In this document: positions 36,648-45,026 of the stretch, one piece after another
Numbering within the stretch: the first letter of the stretch is position 1
How the letters are laid out: each line of letters opens with the position of its first letter
Source of the DNA: Bradyrhizobium diazoefficiens USDA 110
Lineage (GTDB): Bacteria; Pseudomonadota; Alphaproteobacteria; Rhizobiales; Xanthobacteraceae
NCBI RefSeq assembly: GCF_000011365.1
Contig: NC_004463.1
Span: forward strand, 5,938,001-6,002,000
Direction of reading: 5' to 3'
DNA: 64,000 nucleotides
Program-made: the position numbers and the translations under genes
Notes under the pieces: model-generated
The model's input: the letters and a program-made list of their open reading frames with translations, nothing else
Database searches by the model: none
Told to the model about the DNA's origin: nothing

Positions 36648-37032
36648 GCGAGCCGGCCATCGCGGCTATATCGGCGCCCGCCCGCTGAACGGCAGCCGTA
36701 CCCCGCAGCACGTCCAGAACATCGTGATCCGCGACTATGCCCGGCGGAAGAACCTGCACTATCTGCTCAGCGCCGCCGAGCACACCATGCCCGGCAGCTA
36801 CATGGTGCTCGAGGATATCCTGGATGAGCTGCCGCGGCTGCGTGGCCTGATCCTTTACAGCATCTTTATGCTGCCGCCCGACGAGGCACGGCGGCGGGAG
36901 ATCTACGACCGCGTGCTGCGCGAGGGCTGCGATCTGCACGCGGCCGTGGAGGAGATCACGCTCTCGTCGCAGAAAGACATCCAGGCCGTCGAGGACATCC
37001 TGCTCGTCAATAAATTCGCGACCATCCTGTGA
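36640..37032 (+). CDS. Sporadic carbohydrate cluster protein, LIC12192-like
   Basis: Small protein of 130 residues. The N-terminal HRGYIGARPLNGSRTPQHVQ and the following NIVIRDYARRKNLHYLLSA resemble the LIC12192 family as I remember it. That family was named from Leptospira and is found patchily in sugar-biosynthesis loci. A central YSIFMLPPDE segment is also typical. No catalytic function is known. It has no signal peptide or membrane segment, so it acts in the cytosol. Its invariable company with the 2OG oxygenase suggests a partner or auxiliary role. Confidence 0.72.
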   Translation: MAERAGHRGYIGARPLNGSRTPQHVQNIVIRDYARRKNLHYLLSAAEHTMPGSYMVLEDILDELPRLRGLILYSIFMLPPDEARRREIYDRVLREGCDLHAAVEEITLSSQKDIQAVEDILLVNKFATIL

Positions 37033-37057
37033 CGATGCCGCGGACCGGTTGACGATC

Positions 37058-37723
37058 ATGACCGAGATCAACCTGCTCCAGCCGATGCACGCATCGACCA
37101 AGCGGGACTACGTTCAGCGCGTCGTCGAGCACGACAAGGCCGAATCCGCCGCCGTGGCGCGGCAATGGGGGCGCGACTATTGGGACGGCGACCGCCGTTA
37201 CGGCTATGGCGGCTATCGCTACGACGGACGGTGGCGTCCGCTCGCCCAGACCCTGATCGACCGCTACGGCATCAAGCCGGGCATGAGCGTGCTCGATGTC
37301 GGCTGCGGCAAGGGCTATCTGCTCTACGAGTTCACCCAACTCGTCCCCGACCTCACGATCGCCGGCATCGATGTCTCCGAGTATGGCATCGCCAACGCCA
37401 AGGAGGACGTGCGGCCGCAGTTGAGGGTCGGCAGCGCCGTCGAGCTGCCCTACCCCGATCACAGCTTCGATCTCGTAGTGTCGCTCGGCGTGCTGCACAA
37501 CCTTCCACTCGAGGACGTCTTCCGCGCGGTGTCGGAGATCGAGCGTGTCGGACGCGGCGCCTCGAAATATCTGATGGTGGAATCGTTCCGCAACGAGCGC
37601 GAGAAGGCAAATCTCCTCTACTGGCAACTCACCTGCCTGAGCTTCCATGGCCCGGACACATGGGCCTGGATCTACGATAAATGCGGCTATCGGGGCGACC
37701 ATGGGTTCATCTTCTTCGAATGA
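37058..37723 (+). CDS. Class I SAM-dependent methyltransferase
   Basis: Product of 221 residues from the ATG at 37058; a TTG nine bases upstream is possible. It carries motif I VLDVGCGKGYLLYEF near residue 80, an acidic motif IAGIDVSEYG, and the post-I segment FDLVVSLGVLHNLP. An unusual aromatic, Gly-rich stretch (WDGDRRYGYGGYRYDGRW) precedes the SAM domain. Target unknown; probably a sugar hydroxyl or carboxyl. The cupin gene starts 23 bases before its end. Confidence 0.78.
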   Translation: MTEINLLQPMHASTKRDYVQRVVEHDKAESAAVARQWGRDYWDGDRRYGYGGYRYDGRWRPLAQTLIDRYGIKPGMSVLDVGCGKGYLLYEFTQLVPDLTIAGIDVSEYGIANAKEDVRPQLRVGSAVELPYPDHSFDLVVSLGVLHNLPLEDVFRAVSEIERVGRGASKYLMVESFRNEREKANLLYWQLTCLSFHGPDTWAWIYDKCGYRGDHGFIFFE

Positions 37724-38279
37724 GACGGCCGGCAAGGGCCGACCGACCTCGCTGCGTGCGCAGAATCCGGAAGTCTACTATTCGGACGACGCCATCGTCA
37801 CGGCGGACGACGCCACGATCGCGGAGCTGAAGCGTATTGCCGCCGGCAACCCGCGCCTGCGCAGCCGGCTGTGCACGCATCCCGATCCCTCGTCCGGCCT
37901 GCATGAGATGCTGATCGTGCATCATCGCGAGGCCTATGTGCGGCCCCACAAGCATCTTGGCAAACCTGAATCGTTTCACGTGATCGAGGGTACGGCGCAG
38001 GTCGTGATCTTCGAGGATGACGGCCGCATTCGCGACGTGCTCGAGATGGCGCCCTACGGCCAGGGCAAGCGCTGCTACTACCGGATGCCCGAACAGGTCT
38101 TCCACTCGATCCTGATCACCTCGGAGTGGCTGGTGTTTCACGAAACCACCGCCGGCCCTTTCGACCCCACCCGCACTGCATTTCCCGACTGGGCACCGGA
38201 TGGCAGCGATGCCGCCGCAGTTCAGGACTATGTCGCGAAAACTAGCGTGCTCGCCGCGGAGCATCTGGCGGGACGTTAG
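37701..38279 (+). CDS. WbuC-like cupin-fold protein
   Basis: Product of 192 residues starting at the ATG at 37701, inside the end of the methyltransferase gene. The cupin metal site is suggested by RPHKHLGKPESFHVIEG and the later EQVFHSILI. The family (WbuC) occurs in O-antigen clusters with no established reaction; metalloenzyme or epimerase roles have been guessed. The N-terminal ~40 residues are low-complexity. It is the last gene of the unbroken plus-strand run begun at 26473. Confidence 0.72.
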   Translation: MGSSSSNETAGKGRPTSLRAQNPEVYYSDDAIVTADDATIAELKRIAAGNPRLRSRLCTHPDPSSGLHEMLIVHHREAYVRPHKHLGKPESFHVIEGTAQVVIFEDDGRIRDVLEMAPYGQGKRCYYRMPEQVFHSILITSEWLVFHETTAGPFDPTRTAFPDWAPDGSDAAAVQDYVAKTSVLAAEHLAGR

Positions 38280-38596
38280 ATTTCGACTGATACCGCTACT
38301 CGACTATACCGCCTTGAACGTTCGAGGAAGACCTACCCGATGAAGCTGCCTACGTTACGCGCGACTTCAGAAAGATCGCATTGGGGACCGCCGACACGGC
38401 GGAAGCCACGCCGTACCCGCTTCCCTTCAATGGACTGCCGCGCGTCTTGCGGGACCTACCGACGACTGCTACCTGCATTGGTTGAGGACGCAACGGCCAG
38501 AGGGCTGCGCCGTGCACCCCGGGTTGGATGTATCCGGGACCATCTCATTGCGGGCCGCGCCGGTTTCATTGAACATCGCTTCGTCAGACCTGCCAA
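38280..38596 (+). pseudogene. Possible degraded coding fragment between cupin and C-methyltransferase
   Basis: 317 bases without an intact gene. A frame opening near 38322 reads EEDLPDEAAYVTRDFRKIAL with GC-rich third positions and continues ~55 codons to a stop, but has no start codon. A different frame then continues coding-like to 38615. This pattern suggests a gene broken by a frameshift, but no family was recognised. It could also be plain spacer. It carries no obvious terminator. Confidence 0.25.
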
Positions 38597-39829
38597 ATGC
38601 GAGAACAACCAGTGACCGACCATTGCCGCCTCTGCCATTCGACCAACCTTCGACCGGTCATCGACCTCGGGCAGATGCCGATTGCGCATCGGCTCCGGCA
38701 CAGCCGGAACGAGCAGGAGGAACGGTATCCGTTCGAGGTGCTCGCCTGCGGCGATTGCGGTCTGCCGCAGATCGTCAAGCCGATCGATCCCGACATCCTG
38801 TATCGCCAGTTCAACTACAATTTCAGCAGCTGGAAGCCTGAGCCGCACCAGGTCGACGAGCTCGATACCATCGCGAAATTCTCGAAGCATCAATCCGTGT
38901 TCGAGATCGGCTGCAACGACGGCCTGTTCATGGACAAGCTTCGCGAGCGCGGCGCGAAGGTTTTGGTCGGCGTGGAGCCCAACCCGGTGTCGGGCAAGAT
39001 CGCCCGCGAGCGCGGCATCAAGGTCTATGCCGACATGATCAGCCCTGCGATGTGTCACGACGCCGTGGCGCAGGCCGGCAAATTCGATCTCGTCGTCTCG
39101 CGCCAGGTGCTGGAGCACATTGTCGATTTCGAGAACTTTTTCGATTGCGTGAAGATCGCGCTCAGCGACGACGGGCTGCTGTTCATCGACGTGCCGGATT
39201 TCGCGCCGGGCTCGACGGCCGGCGACCTCTCAGTCCTCTGGGAGGAGCACGTCAGCTATTTCACCGAGCCGACCCTGGTCGCGCTGCTGGCGCGCCACGG
39301 CTTCGAGGCGGTGTCCGTGAAGAAATACAATTTCAGCGGCGGCACCCTCGCGATCGCGGCCCGCCGTGCGACGCGCGACGTGACGCCACCGCCCGCCCCC
39401 GCCGGCGTCGGCGAGAAATTCGGCCAGCGCGCGAGGGAGTATGGCGCCCGCCTGCGACCGATTCTCGCCAAGGCCCGCGCCAGCGGCGCCGAGATCGCCA
39501 TCTACGGCGCGGGCTGCCGCGCCTGCACCTTCACCAATGCCCACGAACTTGCGGATCTCGTCGATCTCTCGGTCGACGATCAGAAGGAGCGTCAGGGACT
39601 GTTCCTGCCCGGCACCGGGATTCCGATCCGATCGCCCGAGGATCTCGCTGGCAAGTCCGAACCGCTCGTCTGCCTTCTTGCCGTGAACCAGGAGAACGAA
39701 GCCAAGGTCAGCAGCCGGCTGCGCGAAAACGTGAAGCGTCCGCTGCACATCGTCTCCATCTTCGCGCCGTCTGATATCTGGAGCGAGCTCGATCGCCTCG
39801 AGGCGGCCGCAGGGTCGCAGCATGGCTGA
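38597..39829 (+). CDS. Zinc-binding class I SAM C-methyltransferase (second copy)
   Basis: Product of 410 residues with the same three-part build as the gene at 23336. The zinc cysteines are Cys10, Cys13, Cys51 and Cys54. The SAM motif FEIGCNDGLFM is at 102-112. A EEHVSYFTEPTL segment is followed by a C-terminal Rossmann-like domain with IYGAGCRACTF. It probably adds a methyl group to a carbon of a keto-sugar. It overlaps the next methyltransferase gene by eight bases. Confidence 0.8.
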   Translation: MREQPVTDHCRLCHSTNLRPVIDLGQMPIAHRLRHSRNEQEERYPFEVLACGDCGLPQIVKPIDPDILYRQFNYNFSSWKPEPHQVDELDTIAKFSKHQSVFEIGCNDGLFMDKLRERGAKVLVGVEPNPVSGKIARERGIKVYADMISPAMCHDAVAQAGKFDLVVSRQVLEHIVDFENFFDCVKIALSDDGLLFIDVPDFAPGSTAGDLSVLWEEHVSYFTEPTLVALLARHGFEAVSVKKYNFSGGTLAIAARRATRDVTPPPAPAGVGEKFGQRAREYGARLRPILAKARASGAEIAIYGAGCRACTFTNAHELADLVDLSVDDQKERQGLFLPGTGIPIRSPEDLAGKSEPLVCLLAVNQENEAKVSSRLRENVKRPLHIVSIFAPSDIWSELDRLEAAAGSQHG

Positions 39830-41027
39830 CGACAAGCTCTTCAACTACTACGAACGCCAGGACATCCTGCCGACGTTCGGCAATTTCAAATCCTCTGCCG
39901 AACTCACCGCCTACGCCGGCCAGCGGCGCGAACTGTTTTCGGACAAGCTGGTGCTGCCTCCGCGGCTGTTCCGCGATGCGGAGGTTCTCGAATTCGGTCC
40001 TGATTCCGGTGAGAACGCCCTGGTGTTTGCCGGCTGGGGCGCGAACATGACGCTCGCCGAACCGAACCGGCATGCGCACCCGAAGATTGAGGCCTACTTC
40101 GCGCATTTCGGCCAGGCGGAACGTCTTCGCGAACTCGCATTGTCCGACGTCGAGGGGTTTCGCAGCGACCGCCGTTTCGACGTCATCGACGCCGAAGGGT
40201 TCATCTACACGGTGCAGCCGAGCGAAAAATGGCTCGGCATCTTCCATCGGTTGCTCAATCCGGACGGTTACGCCGTCGTTTCCTATTACGAACGTTACGG
40301 CGGCTTCTTCGAGCTCGCACTCAAGGCGATCCATGCCGCCGGCAAGGTCTTGACGGGCCGCTCCGCGCTGGAGACGGCGAAGCTGCTGTTCGAGCCGAAG
40401 TGGAACAGCATTCCGCACACCCGCAGCTTCGAATCCTGGCTGATGGACGTGCTCGAGAATCCGTTCGTCCGGCACCGCTACTTCTTCGATGCGGAGGCCC
40501 TCTGTACGGCGGCGCATGAGCAGGGGTTCGACATCCATTCGGCATGGCCCGCCTATCGCGACAGCCTGGACGTCTACTGGCACAAGAAGGTCCTGTCGGC
40601 GGACGAGAAACTGCGTCGCGCCACGCGCCATCTCGACCGCAGCCGTCTGAGCTTCCTCGGGGGACGAAAGCTTTATCTGGTCGGCAAGGCCGACGCGGTG
40701 AGCGCGATCTCGGCTTCGATCGAAGCTCTGGTGCTCGATGTGGACAGGATGATCGACGAGCCCTTCGGCGACAGCCTGCCCCGCGTGATCACCAGCCTCG
40801 CCTCGTTACGCGAGACGATCCTGACGACGGACATTCTCGCCGACGATGCTTCCGACATCGAAGCCATCACCGCAACGCTCGACAGTTTCCATCGCATCTT
40901 CAGCGCGATCGGACGGCGCGATGCGTCCGCGATCGCCGCCCTCACCCAGTCAGACCAGGCGTTCATCAACACCTGGGGGCAGCCGGCGCATTTCCTCGTC
41001 GTCCGGAAGCGCATCGAGGGATCGTAG
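39822..41027 (+). CDS. SAM-dependent methyltransferase-like protein
   Basis: Product of 401 residues beginning MADDKLFNYYERQDILPTFG. A Rossmann motif VLEFGPDSGENALVFAGWG near residues 49-67 is a variant SAM-binding motif. It is followed by FDVIDAEGFIYTVQPSEKWL, typical of class I methyltransferases. The C-terminal half (from about 250) is helical and not recognised. The substrate is unknown but its place in the operon points to a sugar. It starts eight bases before the end of the C-methyltransferase gene and ends three bases before the next start. Confidence 0.65.
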   Translation: MADDKLFNYYERQDILPTFGNFKSSAELTAYAGQRRELFSDKLVLPPRLFRDAEVLEFGPDSGENALVFAGWGANMTLAEPNRHAHPKIEAYFAHFGQAERLRELALSDVEGFRSDRRFDVIDAEGFIYTVQPSEKWLGIFHRLLNPDGYAVVSYYERYGGFFELALKAIHAAGKVLTGRSALETAKLLFEPKWNSIPHTRSFESWLMDVLENPFVRHRYFFDAEALCTAAHEQGFDIHSAWPAYRDSLDVYWHKKVLSADEKLRRATRHLDRSRLSFLGGRKLYLVGKADAVSAISASIEALVLDVDRMIDEPFGDSLPRVITSLASLRETILTTDILADDASDIEAITATLDSFHRIFSAIGRRDASAIAALTQSDQAFINTWGQPAHFLVVRKRIEGS

Positions 41028-41030
41028 CAA

Positions 41031-42065
41031 GTGAGGCCAGGCATTGGCATCATCGGAACGGGCATGGTCGGCCAGATGTGCCACCTCGCCAATTTCGTCG
41101 CCAATCCCGGCTGCCGCGTCGTTGCGATTGCAGATCTCCGACCTGACCTGGCAACCGCCGCGGCGCAGAAATTCGGCATCTCGCGGGTCTACGGCACGCA
41201 CCGCGAACTGCTCGCGGACAGCGAGGTATCCGCCGTCGTCGTCGTGACCAAGCGTCGCGCCACCGGCCCGATCGTGCTGGACGCGTTAAACAGCGGCCGG
41301 CACGTGCTGTCGGAGAAGCCGATGGCCTACACGACGGTTCAGGCCGCGTCGCTGGTCGAGGCTGCGCGGCGGCAGCGCCTCGTCTACAGCATCGGCTACA
41401 TGAAGCGTCACGACGCCGGCGTAGCGCGCGCGCTGGCCGAGCTGGCGCGTTTGCGCACAGACGGTTCGCTCGGATGCGTTGTCGGAGCAAGGGGCTGGTG
41501 CTTCGGCGGCGACACTGGCCGATCGCACGACAATTTCGTCATGACCGGCGAAGCCCGGCCGGACGGGCTCGAGCTCTGGCAGGATGGCCCCGACTGGATG
41601 CCGAACGCGATGCGGCCCGGCTACGATAATTTTCTGAACGTGTTCAGCCATATCATCAATCTGGCGCGCTACCTGCTCGGATCGTCGCCGGCAGTCACCG
41701 AAAGCACCGTCGAGATCGCGGGCGCGGCGCGCATAACCCTCGACTTCGACGGCGTCGCGTGCGCGCTGGATCTGGTGAATGGATCCGAAGGTGCGTGGCG
41801 CGAGGGATTGACGATCGATTTCGAGCGGGGCGCATTGACCATCGAACTGCCCCCGCCCTTTGCCGAGCAGGAGGCGGAGGTCATTCTCGACCAAGGCGGA
41901 CAACGCACGCGGCTGGTGCGCGAAGGGAGTTGGGCGTTTCGGCGTCAGGCCGACGCTTTCGTCGCCGATATTGTCGAACAAGGAACGCCCCTGGCGTCCG
42001 GCCAAGATTCGGTGGCCGACATCGCGCTCGCCGAGGCGGTCTGGAAGCGGCAGGTCAGCGGCTAG
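41031..42065 (+). CDS. Gfo/Idh/MocA-family oxidoreductase
   Basis: NAD(P)-dependent dehydrogenase of 344 residues from a GTG start three bases after the previous stop. The Rossmann motif IIGTGMVGQ is at 7-15 and the family EKP motif at 95-97 (VLSEKPMAY). A C-terminal β-sheet substrate domain follows. Members oxidise or reduce sugar hydroxyls, including NDP-sugars and inositols. It likely makes or reduces a keto group in the cluster's sugar. The convergent membrane protein gene overlaps its end by 11 bases. Confidence 0.85.
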   Translation: MRPGIGIIGTGMVGQMCHLANFVANPGCRVVAIADLRPDLATAAAQKFGISRVYGTHRELLADSEVSAVVVVTKRRATGPIVLDALNSGRHVLSEKPMAYTTVQAASLVEAARRQRLVYSIGYMKRHDAGVARALAELARLRTDGSLGCVVGARGWCFGGDTGRSHDNFVMTGEARPDGLELWQDGPDWMPNAMRPGYDNFLNVFSHIINLARYLLGSSPAVTESTVEIAGAARITLDFDGVACALDLVNGSEGAWREGLTIDFERGALTIELPPPFAEQEAEVILDQGGQRTRLVREGSWAFRRQADAFVADIVEQGTPLASGQDSVADIALAEAVWKRQVSG

Positions 42066-43815
42066 GCATCGCATCCGCTTTCGGGCGATCGAGCGGCGTT
42101 ATCCCCGCGATCGGCCCTGGCTTGATGGTGACCTCGGCAAGTTGATGCAGAAACTGCGATACATCGCAGCGCGCCAGCAGCCGGCATGCATAGTACTTGC
42201 GCACCAGAACCCAGTTTGGCGCCGCGCCGGGCCCCGGTTGGAACGAGATCGTCGCCTGGGGGCCCGACGGGTCGACATGACGAAACGCACTTCCTGGCGC
42301 TGTCCGGGCCAGTTCGACGTCCTGGAGAACGCTCGACCTCTCGCCGCGCAAGGCGAAGCCGACAAATGGCTGATTGCCCCAGGCAAGGCGGAGCATGCCG
42401 GTGACCTCCGCGAAGCCGAACGGCACGTGGCGCGACGGGTAGTCGACGAATCCGTCATCGAGCGCGAACACCGTTGCTGCCGGCTGGGCGCGGCTGACGA
42501 GGTCGTTCGCCAGGGCCTCTTGTTTCAGGGTTCTCGCCTGCATGAAGATGTATGTGTCCCACAGCAGGCCGATCGACAGCACCGATCCAAATCCCAGCAC
42601 GACCGCGAAGGCTGCCTTCGGACCGATCGCGTGTTCGACCCATCGCTTGAGACCGAGAAGGATCAACGCCAATGGCAGGCCGAACATCAGCAGATGACGG
42701 CTCTCATAAAAGTGCAAGCTGGAGGGCCGCAGGCCGGCGACCAGATAGGGAAACGACAAGGCCAGAAACAACACGACGGCGAGCAGGAGCGGCGCGGCAA
42801 CCGTATATTTCGCGGTGGTCGGCTCCGTCTCGGACCGCAACAACAATAGGGCGGCGCCGACGAGAAGTGCGGCAACGCCGAGCGGCGCCGGTACCTCGAT
42901 CGTCATCTTGAGCGCGCCAGCCACAACGTCCCAATAGCTCGTGATGAAAAACGCCTTCCAGCCGCTCGCCAACTCGCCGAGCGTCGGAAAATGGGCGCCA
43001 TAGTGCTGCGCGTACGCGCCGATCCGCTTGAACCAGATATTGAGCGTGCCCCAATAGACCAGAGGGAGCACCATCAATTCCGGATAGCCCAGAGCGCAGC
43101 GCCAGGCCGCGAGCCATGTGCGGCGAACGAAGCCATGCGCCGCATCCCCGCCCCGCCATATCGCGACGAAGAGGCCGAGCACCATGAAGGCATAGAGCAC
43201 GATCGTCGAGTTGAGCGCGAAGCTCAGCAGGAACACGAGCGCAGCGGCGACACGAAGCAGAACACGTCGCAGGCCGCGAGCAGTGAAGGCGAGCGTCAAC
43301 AGCCAGGCACCGGTGAACAGCAGCCCGAAACTAAACACGTAGACCGCGTTCGCCTTGCCAGCCCAGAGCTGATAGCCGGGATAGGTCCAGACGATCAGCG
43401 CGAAGCCGACCGCCTCCGCACGGTCAAGCAGACCGAGACGCGTTGCGGTCAGAGCCAGGCACATCGCACCGAGGAGAATTCCGGCGAGCGCCAGCGCCAC
43501 CATCACGGCGATGGGCGCGCCGGTCCAGTTGGCGAAGGTGTCGTAGCTGAAGAAGATCGGATGGCCCGCAGCGCTCAGGAGAAAATCGATGTCGATCACG
43601 AAATCCGGACGCGGCTTGAGCACCAGCCAGTCGTCCATGAAGAGGCCGTCGTTCAGCAGCATCGGCGCATGCGCGACCAGCAGCAGCGCCAGCAGAACGA
43701 CTGTCGCGCGCAGCGTCGCGGATGTGCTGGGACGGGAGAGAGATGGCATCGACGGCAAGAATTCGCACGCCCACCCGACCGCCGCAAGGGCCGGATGACG
43801 GGCATTGACCCCCAA
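42055..43815 (-). CDS. Polytopic membrane protein, GT-C glycosyltransferase-like
   Basis: Inner-membrane protein of 586 residues with about ten transmembrane segments, then a ~150-residue C-terminal soluble part. After the first membrane helix comes GLFMDDWLVL with Asp61-Asp62, the kind of acidic pair found in the first periplasmic loop of GT-C transferases. That makes a polyprenyl-phosphate-sugar-dependent transferase likely but not proven. I use the TTG start at 43815 because AGGAGG lies seven bases before it; an ATG at 43749 has no ribosome-binding site. It reads opposite to the sugar operon and is divergent from the small membrane protein genes. Confidence 0.65.
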   Translation of the reverse strand: MGVNARHPALAAVGWACEFLPSMPSLSRPSTSATLRATVVLLALLLVAHAPMLLNDGLFMDDWLVLKPRPDFVIDIDFLLSAAGHPIFFSYDTFANWTGAPIAVMVALALAGILLGAMCLALTATRLGLLDRAEAVGFALIVWTYPGYQLWAGKANAVYVFSFGLLFTGAWLLTLAFTARGLRRVLLRVAAALVFLLSFALNSTIVLYAFMVLGLFVAIWRGGDAAHGFVRRTWLAAWRCALGYPELMVLPLVYWGTLNIWFKRIGAYAQHYGAHFPTLGELASGWKAFFITSYWDVVAGALKMTIEVPAPLGVAALLVGAALLLLRSETEPTTAKYTVAAPLLLAVVLFLALSFPYLVAGLRPSSLHFYESRHLLMFGLPLALILLGLKRWVEHAIGPKAAFAVVLGFGSVLSIGLLWDTYIFMQARTLKQEALANDLVSRAQPAATVFALDDGFVDYPSRHVPFGFAEVTGMLRLAWGNQPFVGFALRGERSSVLQDVELARTAPGSAFRHVDPSGPQATISFQPGPGAAPNWVLVRKYYACRLLARCDVSQFLHQLAEVTIKPGPIAGITPLDRPKADAMPSR

Positions 43816-43880
43816 AATGCGACCTCCTATAGACGCCGTACAGGCTGGGCACCACAGAGGCGTCCGAGGCGATTTCCGCG

Positions 43881-44387
43881 ATGAATTTCCTACCGGGCCC
43901 GGCGCAGACCACTGCGATTTGTCTCAGTGCCGCGCTTCCGCTGCTTTTGCTTTGCTATGCACGTATCGCCGCCATTCGAGGCGCCGGCCGCCGTTTTCGG
44001 CTGGGCTGTCTCAGCGTGGTCGTGCTCTTTGTGATCGCCTGCATCGCAATTCCGGGTCCAAGGCTTCTCGACGACGTGGTCAGCGGCCTCTTCCTTCTGG
44101 CGACGGCGATGATGCTTTGCTACGTCCTGTTCAGCCTGCTGGCCTGGGGCTTCACCCTGACGCTGCTCACGGCACTCGTCCGGGCCGGATCTCCCCTCAC
44201 CTTGGAGCAATGGGCTGCGGCCTACATGCAGGGGGGCGATCTCGGCACCTTCGCACACAATCGATTGAAGCTGCTGATCGGTTCGGGGATGGTGATGATA
44301 GCCGACGGCAAATTGGCGCCGACGGCCAAAGGACTTGCGGTGGCGCATCTCGTCAAGTTCGTTCGTTTCTCAACGGGTCTTGGATAG
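43881..44387 (+). CDS. Small membrane protein with soluble C-terminal tail (first of tandem pair)
   Basis: Product of 168 residues, unrecognised. Three hydrophobic segments (about residues 10-30, 42-58 and 65-98) precede a cytosolic-looking tail of ~60 residues with the pattern NRLKLLIGSGMV, then LAPTAKGLAVAHLV. The next gene has the same length, layout and tail pattern, so the two arose by duplication. The tail resembles the end of a small winged-helix domain, which is only a guess. Located seven bases before its paralogue, between the GT-C-like protein and the Dpm1-like transferase. Confidence 0.6.
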   Translation: MNFLPGPAQTTAICLSAALPLLLLCYARIAAIRGAGRRFRLGCLSVVVLFVIACIAIPGPRLLDDVVSGLFLLATAMMLCYVLFSLLAWGFTLTLLTALVRAGSPLTLEQWAAAYMQGGDLGTFAHNRLKLLIGSGMVMIADGKLAPTAKGLAVAHLVKFVRFSTGLG

Positions 44388-44394
44388 CGACACG

Positions 44395-44901
44395 ATGTCA
44401 TTTGCTGTCGGTCTCATCGCTGCCGTCGCATTTGCCGTACTGGCGCCTGTCCTGCAGTTCGTCGCTCGCGCTCGGGCATGGTCGCTGGCACCGGTGATCG
44501 TGCTCGCGATCGCCGCAGTCGTTGCGCATCTTCTCGGCGTGCTGCTCGGCGTCCTGATCCTTCCGCAATTCCGCTATTGGGACGCCGCATCGATTTTCGG
44601 CTTTGGCGTCATGGGTTACGTTTTCGCCTTCGGCGCAGTCTACAAATCGGTCTCGCTGGACATCCTGCTGGGTCTTGCCGAGCGGCCCGACCGGACGGCT
44701 CCGCTGTCGGACGTCGTCGAAGGGCAAGTTCCAGCACTGTTCCGCGGACGGGCCAAGATCTTGATTGACGGGGGTCTGGTCGAGCAGGTCGATCCGCGGT
44801 TTGCCGCGACGGCGGCCGGACAGACCATGGCAAAACGGATCGCGCGGCTACGGCGTGCCTTCGGCATCGGCGATACCGGACTCTACGATTTTGCCGACTA
44901 G
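44395..44901 (+). CDS. Small membrane protein with soluble C-terminal tail (second of tandem pair)
   Basis: Product of 168 residues starting at ATG 44395. Three hydrophobic segments in the first ~100 residues are followed by a tail with GRAKILIDGGLV and FAATAAGQTMAKRI, matching the preceding protein in order and spacing but with low identity. No known family was recognised. A pair of diverged small membrane proteins suggests a hetero-oligomer serving the neighbouring glycosyltransferases (inference). Confidence 0.6.
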   Translation: MSFAVGLIAAVAFAVLAPVLQFVARARAWSLAPVIVLAIAAVVAHLLGVLLGVLILPQFRYWDAASIFGFGVMGYVFAFGAVYKSVSLDILLGLAERPDRTAPLSDVVEGQVPALFRGRAKILIDGGLVEQVDPRFAATAAGQTMAKRIARLRRAFGIGDTGLYDFAD

Positions 44902-45026
44902 TTGCCCGAATGCAACGCAGTTGCGTTGACCTGATTGACTGGACCGATATTGTTGGCCGGATTTTGATCACCTAGGTTGCGGGTGGGGTTCCAACAGTAC
45001 TGAGTGGCCGGCGACGGCGGTATGTG

